Of a stretch of DNA of 64,000 nt, positions 8,674 to 20,909 are shown piece by piece; position 1 is the stretch's first letter, and each line of letters starts with the position of its first letter. The translations under genes were made by a program, and so were the position numbers. The DNA comes from Blastobasis lacticolella (taxonomy: Eukaryota > Arthropoda > Insecta > Lepidoptera > Blastobasidae). The stretch is taken from the NCBI GenBank assembly GCA_905147135.1, contig LR990044.1, positions 5,026,122 to 5,090,121 of the forward strand, given 5' to 3'. The notes beneath the pieces are model-generated. The model ran no database searches, was not told the DNA's origin, and saw nothing but the letters and a program-made list of their open reading frames with translations.

Positions 8674-9888
8674 TGACGTTTTCATAAGTGTAGTATATTT
8701 TTTCAGGTTATACGTAACCTAGTAGATAAAGCAGTTATTTATTGTGTGAACGACTGGTAAGTACAAATCAAATTGTTAATGTGATTACTGAATCACTCGA
8801 GTACTATGGCAGTAATCTGTAGTTGTTGGAATGTAAACAGATTGACGTCATTGCGTGTAACGAATTAAGCGGCTCCACATGTTCGCCGAAACTTCCGGCG
8901 AAACTTTTGCCGGGACTTTGGTCGACCCTCTAATTTCTCGCCTATTAGGGATGTGGTGGTGTCAAAACGCGCGACATTTTATCGATTTATCGGTGTAATA
9001 TCGGTAATCTACTGTAAACATGGTCACAGAGGTGATGGCAGCTTCTCTACTGTAATTACTTGATCTACTAATATCCTGGATCATGGTCAAGTGTACCCCG
9101 AACCTGTTACGGAAAAAAACGCTAGAAATATAAATATAAAATCGATCGAATTGAGACGACAACAAACTATCTCTACTTAGTCTATGAAATAGGCGAGACA
9201 TGCCAAACATGCACGGGACTACACGAATACTCCCTCTACATTCTCGTGTTCCCGTGGAACTGTCCACATGTGGAGCGCGCTTTAGAAGTACGCATACGTA
9301 AAAGACGCGTTTATTTCAACGGACTGGTCAATGCCCAAAGAACAAGTTTAATTAAAGAAGTCTTTTTTTTTTATTTAGAAAGAAGGGTTCATTATACGGT
9401 TCTTAGGAAATGCAAAAACAATATACAAGTCATTCAAATTTTAAATGTACCTGAATGCCACATTCGAATCTATACAGTTCAGGATTGTTTGTAACGGAAT
9501 GCATAGAGCTGTTTTATCTTAGGAAAAATGTCATCGACATAATCATAGAGTACTCAAGGCTTCTTCTATGTTTGGTAGTAAAAACTCTCAATGTTTTTAT
9601 GTTATTGTTTATTATCTCGAATTGTAAAAAGATATCTTTGTTTCTAGAACTAAATATGTGTACCAAGTAATTAGACGTTATCTTTGTTAAGTTTTTATGG
9701 ACTGTACTAACTTTATTTTTGGCATTTGTTATGTAGTTTTGTTCAATCTCCAAAAAGCTTCAAGAATGCAGCATCTGTACAAAACTAATTTATCTTCGAG
9801 ACGCTTATTTGTAGACATTTCAGCGTGGCTAAAATTCACCATAAACAGAGTAACTAATTCGCTTCAGCTCGGGTTACCGGATAATTTA
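8674..9888. other. Non-coding stretch with an eroded SINE fragment
   Basis: At about 9018-9105 the order GGTCACAGAGGTGATGGCAG, ACTGTAATTACTTGATC, TCCTGGATCATGGTCAAG and a terminal A-run matches the 3' half of the window's SINE family in plus orientation. The AT-rich frames at 9246-9897 have no recognisable protein features. Confidence 0.45.
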
Positions 9889-10168
9889 TTATTTTGATAC
9901 CAAGTCGGGCCCCGGCCTTGTAGAGGACGAAAAATAAACAAAAGTCATGGGTTCGGTGATTCCTTTGGGCAGGGATAAAACCGCACGTTGCATTATAGTA
10001 TCTTCATTCCAAATTGGGAGCTGCATAATAACGATGGCATACATTCCTTGCATTGTGCCCAGAGCCTGGGACTTGGCGACAGAGTTCCTCGTGGACCTGA
10101 TAGTCATTGACATAGACATAGACATAGACGTAACTTTATTTGGTCCAATAACACATTCAAATACTTAA
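9889..10168. other. Region open on both strands, unknown
   Basis: A minus frame (9889-10125) and a plus frame (9947-10168) are both open and both protein-like. The plus frame has a hydrophobic stretch (CIIVSSFQIGSCIITMAYIP) that could be a membrane segment; the minus frame reads LPIWNEDTIMQRAVLSLPKG. Both run into the (CATAGA)n tail of a LINE at 10111-10129, so the true fragment ends there. It may be a piece of host exon or another transposon; the strand cannot be decided. Confidence 0.25.
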
Positions 10169-10307
10169 AACTAACATAATAAATACATATTAAGAAAGCA
10201 GGGCGATGCGTCCTCGGACCAAATTGGACCAGCCTCAGCTTAATGCGCGCACTACGCGAACGACGTGCTTACACAGAAATTATTAATTATTAATACCAAT
10301 ATATATA

Positions 10308-10886
10308 TGTCGTAGACTAGGGCAGACTCTAGCAGGGGAGAGATCCATCAGAAGGTATTTTCGGGATAGTGTTATTGAAATAAGAATTATAAGAACAGTT
10401 TAACAGTGTATTGAGGTAATAAAGCATTATTACAATAAAAATAGCAAACAATGAAAGCATAGGATGACTTTAGGATAATTTTAAGTAACAGATAATAATG
10501 TGGGACTGCCGAACCCGTGGGTCACTGGAAGACCCGCCACCACCCATGGCCATCCCGCGAGGCCGAAACGCAAGGTGCGCCGGGGAATCTATTCACGTGC
10601 GCCCTTGTACAAATTCTAATTTGGTAGTCCCTTCTGTACTCACACTCTCCTTTATGGAGTACGGCTATGTGATGCGAGGCAATTAATAAAGACTTCTTCT
10701 TTCTTCAATGGATGAGCGGCTAGTTACACGTCTTGACTCGTCGATGGTCGAATGGGAAGTGTTCGTTGCGACCGCGCGCCGAATATGACGTCTTCACAGT
10801 ATTTCCAGCTATCCGCAAGGTGGCGCTTCGATTGACGTTGCGTTTCTCAGTCAAAATGATGACTAGGCTCATGACCCTCTACGACA
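10308..10886 (-). repeat. Gypsy LTR (3' LTR by orientation)
   Basis: It begins TGTCGTAGACTAGG and ends CCCTCTACGACA in plus reading, giving the 9-bp inverted termini TGTCGTAGA/TCTACGACA. It is 579 bp and matches the copy at 13668-14246 except at five substitutions. The 62-residue frame inside it (10498-10686) is duplicated in the other LTR and is not a gene. Confidence 0.9.
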
Positions 10887-12082
10887 CGGCCATCCTGCGA
10901 AACACACGTCCTCGTGTGTTGATCTGAAATATAAGAATACCACAGCACAGTACCTTGTTCACTCGGTCATTCCTGACCCTATGGTTGTAAGAGACTCTAC
11001 ACTAGCTCTCTTCTTATCATTCTAAACTCAAAACAATATTCCTTAACTCGTGGAAAGACAAATCGAAATTAATAAACATTGCTAACGTTTCTACTCAGTG
11101 ACGTTGATTCGTCTGATTTTTGTAACCTGTAGGTACTTATAGACTTTAGTAGTACCTTTATAAAACATAGAGGCTAGTACAGTACTCGCCATACTTTTAA
11201 CTGTACCTATTAAACGTAGCCATACTTTTATAACCTGTACCTATTGTACGTAGATACACTACTGTTAGACTATGCAGTATACATCTCAATATGAAAATGC
11301 CGATCACAAAGTAGCAACCTTAACACGTTTTACTTCACTTATAGCTGTCTATAGACTCTCAGCTTGTGGTCAATTCTTCGACCAAATCTGTACTAAGTCA
11401 GTCATAGGTAATACAGTCTATCTACTATCATAACACGTGATAACTATCTACGAGTTACACAATTAGTAATCGTCATAGAAAGTCGAAACAAAGTCCGCCT
11501 AATGAGTTGTCCCCATATTTCTGTATGGCGCAGAAACGTCGACGGTTCCCCTGAAAGACCGACGCAAAATCGATGCGCTGAAAATGTGATGTTGGCAGAG
11601 ACTTTAGAGATTACTTTACTTCATAGATCATCATAATCTTACAACTCAGATCACAGACTTGATTAACACAAAGTATTTACAAACGGGACATAATTTATTT
11701 ACAAGGTAATTTCTTGAAAGAACAATAATCAATTAACCTGAGTAGTCATGTACCAGTGAAAACCATCATTTACCAGACTTCAAAACCACATTATTTACAA
11801 CAAGAGCTCACAGAACTTCCAAGTATGCCACCCTCTATAGCCACGGCTTACATAGCCGACCAGCTGATCATCAGCCGCCACACAACATACGTGTGCCCCC
11901 GTGTGCATCACTCACTGACTACACACGATATGGTCACTATAGACCACGACCTCCGCCAGAGCTAAACGCGCACCGCGCACCCACGGACTACTTGAGTTAC
12001 CCCAAGAGACACCGATTTCCACCGGGCTACGACTACGTAATAGCTACTGGTATAGTCGACATCAATACGGCCTATAGAGTGC

Positions 12083-12535
12083 TTACTGTTCACGCTCTGG
12101 CTCATCAGCACAATCAACATCATTAATATCTGCTGGTACATAACCTTCAGGAATCGTTCTTAGCCTATCGTGTGCGTACTTGAAAGTACGCTTCGAGTCT
12201 AAAGCTTTCAACGTATAGCGATCCCCATCCAACACTTCAATCACTTTGAACGGTCCCTTGAATTTTGGGTCTAACTTTAACTGGTTACGTTCTTCATTGG
12301 CCAGTAAAACAAAATCGCCTAGCGAAAACTTTTTAATTGAAACTTTTGTACTGTCGAAACGAGCTTTGTCATAGCTTGCACACTTTTGAATATTATCTAT
12401 CTGATGCTATTCCACGAACCTCGTCAATGTCTACTTCTGTATCAACATCGTTACTACACATCAGTGATAATGGTCCAGCTACTTTACCGATTAAAAGCTC
12501 GAGGGGTGAAGTTTTGGTAACGCGGTTCATAGTAC
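12083..12535 (-). pseudogene. Gypsy integrase C-terminus, frameshifted
   Basis: Reading the minus strand from 12535, the segment TKTSPLELLIGKVAGP (end of the integrase core) is followed by a frameshift near 12400. A second frame then gives FSLGDFVLLANEERNQLKLD, KFKGPFKVIEVLDGDRYTLK and YAHDRLR, ending in TAA at 12085-12083. GPF in this context is the GPY/F module of Gypsy integrases. Everything upstream of the core is deleted. Confidence 0.8.
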
Positions 12536-12559
12536 TCAGTGGTCATTGCTCATTTGTCC

Positions 12560-12935
12560 GGCAACCTCCATCCGGTTACCCAAGTACACAATATCACGAA
12601 TGCACACCTCCATCCGGTGTCATTCCAGTGCCTCCATCCAGCACTCACTAACACCTCCATCCAGTGTCAGTCTACTACCACTTCCATTCAGTGGTATCAG
12701 ACAACTGAGCAATACCCATCTTAAATCTAAAAATAAAGCACAACCTGTGCAATCAGCAAAATAATTAAATCACATTATATAACCGACCACTGTGCAACCA
12801 CTAAAATAACTGGACTTTCATCATTATCCTTCAACATTATCTCACAAAGCTTGAAACAACTACAATCTGTTGGCCACGCGCCCATAGCCTCCATCAGCCC
12901 ACCATCATCGATAAAACACAATCACCTCCATCCGG
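12560..12935. repeat. Degenerate CCTCCATCC minisatellite in the Gypsy element
   Basis: CACCTCCATCCGGTGTCATTC recurs in degenerate form at about 12566, 12607, 12631, 12653, 12680 and, isolated, at 12925. It sits where the polyprotein should be, just upstream of the integrase remnant, so it marks the internal deletion. The frames read across it are meaningless. Confidence 0.55.
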
Positions 12936-13667
12936 TGATGCCACAAGCTTTGAGAAAACAAATCTATCAGATAAATTTCATAAAAATCTTTGCTCGATAG
13001 TCGTCACGTATTGAGTTAGTTGCTTACATCCGTCTAACAGAGTCTTAAACAGGTCGAACTAAAGTAAGTCACAGGTTTAACCAAGTCACTCAAGACATAA
13101 TTTGAAATTATCTACCGTCAATCTATTTACATTCCTTTCGATAAAATAATTTGTCACCAACAAAAATTACGTTACCTACTAACCAAACTGTATTTTTTTC
13201 AATAATCGTAATTTGGCGGTCAACGTTAAAATTATAATCAAATCATACCCTCGGCAAAAAATAATTTTTAAAATTTTGTGTACATTTTCGTTTCTAGACA
13301 GTAATAATTCATTGTAAAACAAAATTTAATTGTAACTCATTGTGGTGCATAAAAACTTAGGACTTTTTTTTATTTTGTTCGTTACACGTTCTACGCGGAA
13401 ACAAATTATTCTAAACCGGTTCTAATCTCACTTGAAACAAGTAAACTCGCCACGACTCACCGAATGCTAAATTGCAGCCTGTAGTTGTCATGTACCCTAC
13501 GATGTCTGGTCTTGCATCTGCAGGCACTCGCCACTTCGCGTCGTCAGTAGCATCCAGTTTCCTCAGCCTCAGGCGGTCGGTGCGAAATGATCACGATGTA
13601 ACATGAAAACAAAAGACATTGCATTAGAAATATTGTGGGACGTTGGAATCCTTTATCCCACTTCTGA

Positions 13668-14246
13668 TGTCGTAGACTAGGGCAGACTCTAGCAGGGGAG
13701 AGATCCATCAGAAGGTATTTTTGGGATAGTGTTATTGAAATAAGAATTATAAGAACAGTTTAACAGTGTATTGAGGTAATAAAGCATGATTACAATAAAA
13801 ATAGCAAACAATGAAAGCATAGGATGACTTTAGGATAATTTTAAGTAACAGATAATAATGTGGGACTACCGAACCCGTGGGTCACTGGAAGACCCGCCAC
13901 CACCCATGGCCATCCCGCGAGGCCGAAACGCAAGGTGCGCCGGGGAATCTATTCACGTGCGCCCTTGTACAAATTCTAATTTGGTAGTCCCTTCTGTACC
14001 CACACTCTCCTTTAAGGAGTACGGCTATGTGATGCGAGGCAATTAATAAAGACTTCTTCTTTCTTCAATGGATGAGCGGCTAGTTACACGTCTTGACTCG
14101 TCGATGGTCGAATGGGAAGTGTTCGTTGCGACCGCGCGCCGAATATGACGTCTTCACAGTATTTCCAGCTATCCGCAAGGTGGCGCTTCGATTGACGTTG
14201 CGTTTCTCAGTCAAAATGATGACTAGGCTCATGACCCTCTACGACA
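13668..14246 (-). repeat. Gypsy LTR (5' LTR by orientation)
   Basis: Second 579-bp LTR. Differences from its partner are at positions equivalent to 10361, 10428, 10508, 10640 and 10655. It is followed by TATA, the target duplication, and then by the 3' part of the host LINE. Confidence 0.9.
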
Positions 14247-14472
14247 TATAATACAAAATAAAGAAAAGAAATATATTTTTAGATGTATAACCTGTAATAT
14301 TTATTTATATATAAATAAACTTGGGATAAATAATTACATATACCTTATTTCTATGAAAACCAATAAATTAAGGCCAAACATTACCTTTTTTTATTCTTAA
14401 ACGCTGTTACCAGTTGGACTAAAAAAAATGGCAAACAAAGAAATAATCACAACAAATAAACAAGAAATGCAC

Positions 14473-15902
14473 TCACATCCTGGCCAAGTAAGAAGGACGC
14501 ACTCGCGTACCAGGGTCCAAATCTTTTTGGTAACTTATTAAGAAAATTTTAATATATTTTAAAAAAGAATATCTAGACTTAAAATTACGAACGGGAGGTG
14601 GAATATTGTTCCAGCATCGGGTTGCTGAGTACCTAAAGCTGCCACGGAATGCCATAGTATGGTGCTGGTATGCAACTAATACACTGCCAGTAGTGCGCAT
14701 CGGTCGAGAACCAGATTTTCATTTCAATTTGCTGAACAAGTAATCCAATATACAAAAGATCAAATTGGCCAGATGGAGTTCTCTTCTAAGAGTCATTTTT
14801 AACATGTTGGCGCTATTAAGAAACGGGGTCACATATGTCCCAGGAGGAAATTTGAAACAAAAACGTGCACAGGCGTTCTGTACTCTCTGTACCACACGTT
14901 CAGTGCGGGCCAGCAGACACGGACCGTAGACAGTGTCAGCATAGTTTAGCTTGGACAGGACTAATGCGTCACACAGCCGTTCCCTGAGCTCAACCGAAAG
15001 ATAATCACGGATACGGTATAAAATTTTTAGTCGGTAGAGACAATTACGAGCAACTTCCTGTATATGACTTTCGAAATGCAAATTTTCATCAAAAATAAGG
15101 CCTAAATTACGTGCTTCAGAAACGCTCTCCACCTGTACTCCACATAACGTCACACAAGGATTACGACTGGCTATTTTGCTGATCTGAGACTTAGACCCTA
15201 GAATCATACATTTAGTTTTAGTAGGGTTAAGTACCAAAGCATTAGCCTCAGACCAGACAGCAATTCGTTGTAGATCCTCCTCAATTAAGGCGACTGCATG
15301 AAACGATGTATAAATTTGGGTGTCATCGGCGTAGAGATGATATCTACAGTTCAAAATTTCGCCCACAAGGTCTGCCGTATATAAAGTGAACAAAACAGGT
15401 CCTAAAATTGACCCCTGTGGTACGCCCCTGTTCATTAAACATGGGTCAGAAAAGGAACTACTACCCCGTTCACCTGCCATCCTTACCGTTTGCGTCCGAT
15501 TATAGAGATAGCTGGCGAACCAATTGATTGCGTCAGAGTCAAATCCATAAAATTTCATTTTTGCGAGCAAAAGGGGAATATCGAACGCGTCAAATGCCCT
15601 AGAAAAATCCAGCATGACCAACATTGAACCCTTGCCTTCATCTTGTGCAGCCAATATCTCGTCAACAACGTTAATAAGAGCTGTGGATGTACTGCGGCGT
15701 TTCCGGAATCCGGACTGGTAATCGGGGAGTATTTTGAACTTTTCCAGAGTAGTTGCAGATATACTGCTCTCTCTAATACTTTTGAGAGGCAAGGGAGTAT
15801 GCTAATGGGTCTCAAATCTTTTAAACTTAAGATTTCCTCCTTTTTAGGAATGGGTGTTACCAGAGCTGTTTTCCAAGATCGAGGAAAGGTAGCGGAAGCC
15901 AA
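14473..15902 (-). pseudogene. CR1/Jockey-like LINE reverse transcriptase
   Basis: The 5' frame (from 15902) gives the start of the RT domain (TFPRSWKTALVTPIPKKEE, LKDLRPISILPCLSKVLERA). A frameshift near 15760 passes to a 357-residue frame with QSGFRKRRSTSTAL, motif A LDFSRAFDAFD (residues 61-71), GVPQGSILGP (123-132), motif B/C spacing and the catalytic YADDTQIY (154-161), then the thumb (ARNLGLIFDENLHFESHI). A further frame (14700-14473) carries the C-terminal ATRCWNNIPPPVR motif. Catalytic residues survive, but at least two frame breaks and 5' truncation make it inactive. Confidence 0.85.
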
Positions 15903-15950
15903 TGAGCGATTAACAATTTCACGCGAATTTTAATAATGAAATAGCCGTAT

Positions 15951-16486
15951 TTTACCTAAATAAAGTAACTGTTAACCAATGGCGCAGGATAGGAACCAAT
16001 GGCGAATTATTGTGTAGAAGGCCAAAATCCACTTCGGGTCGCTGAGCCAGCGAAGTAAGTAAGTATGATGCCAATGTTTTGTTTAATATTAAATATTTGA
16101 CACAGCTCAGTTTAATAATAATTACATGTTTTAAAATATATTTACAAATTATTAAGGCCCATATCCGAATTTCGTGTAACGTAACGTAGAAATGGAAAAA
16201 TGAAATCTTCAGGCCGTAAGCTTGTTTGCCACTTTAGCGGCATATAAAAAAATACCTAATTTGCCAAATCCTAGACCATGGTTGACAGACAAAGACTACC
16301 AGGAAGAGAAACATGAACCCGATCAACAGACGTCGACTCCTCCTCGAGCGCTCTTATGTAACTCTGGCTAGGGCCTTTGCATTTGCGTGCTAACCTTTGC
16401 ATAGTTGCATCGCTCAGCTGGGCGAATCCAGAGGCGTAAGAAAATAACTCAAATACTAGTTAGTCATGACACAGACTTACGGAACT
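15951..16486. other. Non-coding spacer
   Basis: A short duplicated word, AACCAATGGCG, occurs at about 15974 and 15995. No gene is visible before the RTE fragment begins. Confidence 0.35.
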
Positions 16487-16903
16487 GAAACGTGGCCGCC
16501 CACTTGGTGGCCGCCTTATAAGAAAGCTCACTGTTACCCAAAGGGCAATGGGAAGAGCTATGCTCGGAGTCTCTTTGCGCGATCGAATCAGAAATGAGGA
16601 GATCCTAAAGCGCACCAAGGTCATCGACATACTTCTAAGGATTTCCTGACTGAAGTGGCAGTGGGCAGGGCACATAGCTCGAAAAACAGATGGCCGATGG
16701 GGCAGTAAAGTTCTCGAGTGGCGACCATGTGACGGAAGACGCAGCGTGGGTAGGCCTCCCACAAGGTGGTCCGACGACCTGGTATGGATCGCAGGTACCA
16801 GCTGGATGCGGAAAGCACAGGACCGGCCTTTGTGGAGAACTCTGGGGGAGGCCTATGCCATGCAGTGGGCGTCTTCTGGCTGATATGATGATGATGACTA
16901 GTT
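16487..16903 (+). pseudogene. RTE-type LINE 3' end
   Basis: The plus-strand reading contains the RTE C-terminal block RAMLGVSLRDRIRNEEILKR, WQWAGHIARKTDGRW, the Arg-rich GRRSVGRPPTRWSDDL and AYAMQWASSG, interrupted by a TGA. It ends in a (GAT)n-like tail at 16885-16899. This is a short, 5'-truncated insertion related to the longer minus-strand RTE at 18267-20925. Confidence 0.8.
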
Positions 16904-17515
16904 TGTCTAACTCATGCGATGTGTTGCCAGTAATACTTTGTTTTTCGTTTTGCATCTGTATTATTTTGATATTGAGGATAGTAACGATCTATGACTTGGC
17001 TTGACAAGCTTTCTTGAACATTTAATCTATGAATTTTAGTGGTCCATATAAAATGCAACCTGCCTTTCTTGCACTGTGAAAAAGAAAAATCTTTTAATAC
17101 TGCGTGTAGTTAATAATTTTTAACTAAACAATTATACCTAAAAAGTTCGTAGGTACTCTACCTACGGAAGTTTTATAGTGTAAAAATGAACAACCACTCC
17201 TATATAAATGACCCAACTAATAAAACTTTCAATCATTAAAATAAAATAAATAAAATATACTTACAGTTTAGCGCAGCAGGAACATTTCATCGTTTACGTT
17301 GCACAGAGTTCGGATGAAATTAAGAAAATATTACAAAAAACAAGTTGTGTTTGTATTTAATCTGAGCTGCGTCAAACGTTTCATATTAAACAAAAAATTT
17401 AACCTCCGACATCAAAATCCTAAAATTACATAAACTTTCAATCAGGAACTTAATTTATCATTCTATTCAATACAATTAAAAATATGGCTTTACCTGAATT
17501 GGTAGGTTAATACCC
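16904..17515. other. AT-rich spacer
   Basis: No gene or repeat structure supportable. Confidence 0.35.
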
Positions 17516-17818
17516 CTAAGCAATTCTTTGTTTAGACTTTTGCCTTTGCGCTTTAGTTGATTGGGGAAGTACCTCCACCTTACAGAATATCGCAGCTAAA
17601 TAATACTCTTTTAAATAGTATTGTGTTTCTACCGGTGAGTAAGGTTTCCAGTGCTCAATTGGGTGGGGATTTGGCAGTGGAGTGGCATTTTCCTTTTTGA
17701 TGCCAGAGCAACGTGTTATAGAGGTGGGCAACGCATTAGCGATACTCTGGTGACCACTTTCCATCCGGTGGCCCGCTTGCCTGTTTGCCTACCGTATGAC
17801 ATAAAAAAAAAGTTATCT
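17516..17818 (+). repeat. LINE 3' end with poly(A)
   Basis: The stretch containing GGGTGGGGATTTGGCAGTGG, GGCAACGCATTAGCGATAC and GGTGGCCCGCTTGCCTGTTT, then a run of nine A at 17804-17812, matches the general layout of lepidopteran CR1-type (Zenon-like) LINE 3' ends. The minus-strand frame across it is a shadow. Confidence 0.5.
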
Positions 17819-18266
17819 CTGATGTAAACTGATAAGCGTTTGTACTTTGTATCTAGCTAATGACTACCTTAGCCTTAAGTCGTTATGTTGTTCGCTTCAT
17901 ATGCATGTTCCTTATTATTTTACTATTTACTATTTTTATTTTTATTTATTCATTAATTTCACAGTTTTACAGCATATAAAATATTATTCAAAAGGTTACA
18001 TTATTAAGTTGTAATGCCAATTACAAAACTGCAATTTATAATTTTGGTAATTAATATAGCCAGTATAGGTACATCATATAAAATACAAATAGAAAAAAAA
18101 CAACAACAATTAAAATTCAAATATTAATTTCTCTCTCTAAAATATAATATAAGATTCACTCTCTGTATGTGTCTGTGTGTGTGTGCGTGTGTTTGTGTGC
18201 GTGTTCGTGAGTTTGTTTAATGTATGAGCGTGTGATCCTTCACGCGACTAGAGGTTCTGGATAACA
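17819..18266. other. AT-rich spacer with a TG-rich microsatellite
   Basis: A degenerate (TG)n tract lies at about 18166-18216. Otherwise nothing is visible up to the 3' end of the RTE element. Confidence 0.45.
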
Positions 18267-18784
18267 TCATCATCATATCAGCCAGAAGACGCCCACTGCT
18301 GGGCATAGGCCTCCCCCAGAGATCTCCACAAAGACCGGTCCTGTGCGTTCCGCATCTGGCTGGTACCTGCGATCCTTACCAGGTCGTCGGTCCACCTTCT
18401 AGGAGGCCTACCCACGCTGCGTCTACCGGTACGTGGTCGCCACTCGAGAACTTTACTGCCCCATCGGCCATCTGTTATTTGAGCTATGTGCCCTGCCCAC
18501 TGCCACTACAGTCTGGCAATCCTTAGAGCTATGTCGGTGACCTTGGTTCGCTTGCGGATCTCCTCATTTTTGACTCAATCGCGCAAAGAAACTCCGAGCA
18601 TAGCTCTTTCCATTGCCCTTTAGGTAACACTGAGCTTTCTTATAAGGCCCATAGTGAGTGGCCACGTTTCAGTTCCGTAAGTCATCACTAGCAACACACA
18701 TTGATCAAAGACCTTCGTCTTGAGACACTGCGGTAATTGGGATGAAAATATGTGGCATAGCTTCCCGAACGCTGCCCAACCGAG

Positions 18785-19767
18785 TTAGATTCGTCGATTG
18801 ACCTCTTTCTCGAAATTGGACCTACCTAGCTGGACTATTTGTCTTAGGTATGTATAGTCGTCAACAACTTCAAGTGGAGTGCCTCCAACTGTCACTGGAG
18901 TAGGCACAACATGGACATTCGACATAATTTTCGTCTTGTCCATGTTCATTTTAGGACCTACTTGTTGAGAGGCACTACAGAGGTCATCGAGCATTTTGTC
19001 CAAGTCTTCCAGGGTGTCAGCCATGACTACGATATCGTCAGCAAATCTGAGGTGCGTGAGGTACTCGCCGTTAATATTGATGCCAAGTCCGTCCCAGTCC
19101 AGAAGCCTAAAGATATCCTCCAGTGCAGAGGTGAACAACTTCGGTGATATGACATCACCTTGACTAACACCTCGCTGCAGCTGAATAGGTTCTTCGGTCT
19201 TCTGTACAACCTGCCGCAGCGTATGTATGTGGTCTGTGGTACCAAAACCTTTTCGGAATCCGGCTTGTTCGGGAGGCTGGAAGTCATCAAACCTGCGTGC
19301 GAGACGATTCGTAATGACTCTCGAAAACAGCTTATAGACATGGGTCAGCAGCGATATTGGTCTGAAGTCTTCAAGAGAGTCTCATCACCTTTCTTGAAGA
19401 ATAATATTACTATGCTTCTGTGCCATGCTTCCGGCGTTTTGCCCTCGAGGATAACGGAATTGAACAGCTCCTGAAGGGTCTTAAGCACAGGTTTGCCACC
19501 AGCTTTCAGAAGTTCAGCCGTAATTCCATCATCACCCGGTGCCTTGTTGTTCTTAAGCTGTTTGAGAGCCATACTAATCTCGTACAGGCTGATGTCCGGG
19601 ATATCTTCGGTGTAGTGTTGGGTCAACTTGGCTCTGGGGTCTTTTGCCATACTGGTAACAGGTGCCCGTGTTGTCGTGTATATCTGTCCATAGAACCTCT
19701 CGACTTCCCTCAAAACCTCGGACTTGGTCGAAACAACTCTGCCGTCATCCGTTTTCAGTCTCGTCAA
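18785..19767 (-). pseudogene. RTE reverse transcriptase
   Basis: From 19767: MTRLKTDDGRVVSTKSEV, then LKNNKAPGDDGITAELLK (RT fingers) and LFFKKGD. A frame break near 19345 leads to the palm. The last frame (19138-18785) has the catalytic box as HLRFADDIVVMADT (residues 30-43), FADD in place of the commoner YADD as is usual in RTE, and the primer-grip/thumb region (KTKIMSN, VDDYTYLRQIVQLG). Three frames are needed to read it. Confidence 0.85.
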
Positions 19768-19913
19768 CTGGCTCTGTCCAATCGACAGATCTCTCGCAAA
19801 GACTTTAGAGCCTTTGTTCCGCTCGATCGCAGCCTCAATATTGGAAGCGGCGTATGTCGTGTGTCAGAGAATTGGAGATCTGTCGATTAAGTCGCCTAAA
19901 TTGAGTGACATCA

Positions 19914-20909
19914 TCAGGGGATCAGGGGAGTCATTCCGCGTCTTTCTTCGATGAATTTGAGGGTATCGTCAGAGATTTTGTTTATTCTGTTTGTACGGCA
20001 GGCTTTATAAAACTTTGACCCAACCGTATAGACAGTTTCCACGAACCTGATATTATAGTCGTCCACGTCGACGCACTCTCCTAGGCACTCGAAGCGATTT
20101 TGTAATTCGAGTTGAAAGCTCTCGGGGTTTTGGATTTGGATGGGTATAGGCCGGAGCGTGGACCTCATCAATCTCGATCTTTCCAGCTGGGGATTAATAT
20201 TCAATGTGCCTCTTACCAAGCGGTGATCACTGCCAGTTTTAACGCTATTGATCACCGAGACATCATTGAATATATGCCGTTTCGTAGATAGGATGAAGTC
20301 AATCTCATTTTTTGTGACACCATCGGGACTAACCCACGTCCATCTGCGATGATCCAGCTTCCTGAAAAATGAGTTCATCATAAATAGTCCCTCCTTCTTC
20401 ATAAAGCCGGCCAGCATCTGGCCACGGGCGTTCCGACTTCCAACTCCAAATTGCCCCACTCTCAACTCCTCCCCAACTCTCAACCTTCAACGAATACCGC
20501 TTGGTAATTCTGAGTATAAGGTACGCTACCCTAGACGACACACTCTCAATTTTGACGATGTTGTTCACGAGGGATTTGCGGACGAGGCACCCGACACCAC
20601 CTAGGGACAGTTGGTCGCCCTCCCGGAAGTAAAGCAGATTTCCGGACTTTAGGGTTATCGAGTCCTCCCCCTTTCTTCGGACTTCAGATAACCCTATAAT
20701 ATCCTAATGTAATCTGCTTACCACTTTCTCCAGTTCCACGAGCTTTTCGTCGGTCCGCAGTGTCTGGACACTGTATGTAGCCAGGGCCATCGGGGAGGGG
20801 GGGGGGGAAACGTCAGCACTGTCGGAGAGGTACTTCTCATACCCGTCAATAGCCCTATTGAGCGGAGAGCCCAGGGCGTAGCCGCTGCGCGTGCGGGTCT
20901 CCCGCACAT
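19914..20909 (-). pseudogene. RTE apurinic-type endonuclease
   Basis: The N-terminus reads LATYSVQTLRTDEKLVELEK: the catalytic Asn of the usual TYN motif is Ser. A stop follows before the LSEVRRKG block that carries the catalytic Glu. Further on, SRVAYLILRITKRYSLKV jumps to a later part of the domain, removing the GDFN catalytic loop. RRWTWVSPDGVTKNEIDFIL and GSDHRLVRGTL (the final catalytic His) are present. Target-cutting activity is therefore lost several times over. Confidence 0.8.

Larger units (their letters stand above)
10304..14250 (-). mobile_element. Young, internally deleted Gypsy retrotransposon
   Basis: It is bounded by two 579-bp LTRs and a 4-bp duplication TATA (10304-10307, 14247-14250), the target size typical of Gypsy elements. 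The LTRs differ at 5 of 579 positions, so insertion is recent relative to the rest of the window. The only polyprotein part left is an integrase C-terminus on the minus strand, giving the orientation; gag, protease, reverse transcriptase and most of integrase are gone. The internal region is 2.78 kb. Confidence 0.85.
10111..15950 (-). mobile_element. CR1/Jockey-like LINE split by a Gypsy insertion
   Basis: The minus-strand reverse transcriptase (15902-14473) is followed by an AT-rich 3' untranslated region that runs into the Gypsy LTR at 14246 and appears to resume beyond the other LTR at 10303. It then reads GGTCCGAGGACGCATCGCCC, an AATAAA signal (GACCAAATAAAGTTACG) and a short (TCTATG)n tail at 10129-10111. 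The target TATA is duplicated exactly at the split. The LINE is 5'-truncated before the endonuclease. Confidence 0.65.

Noticed and set aside
10498..10686. 62-residue open frame, duplicated at 13858-14046
   Set aside because: It lies inside the Gypsy LTR, and the duplication is the LTR pair rather than a gene family.
19160..19954. Plus-strand frames across the RTE reverse transcriptase
   Set aside because: Antisense shadows of the minus-strand RT, which has the recognisable motifs.
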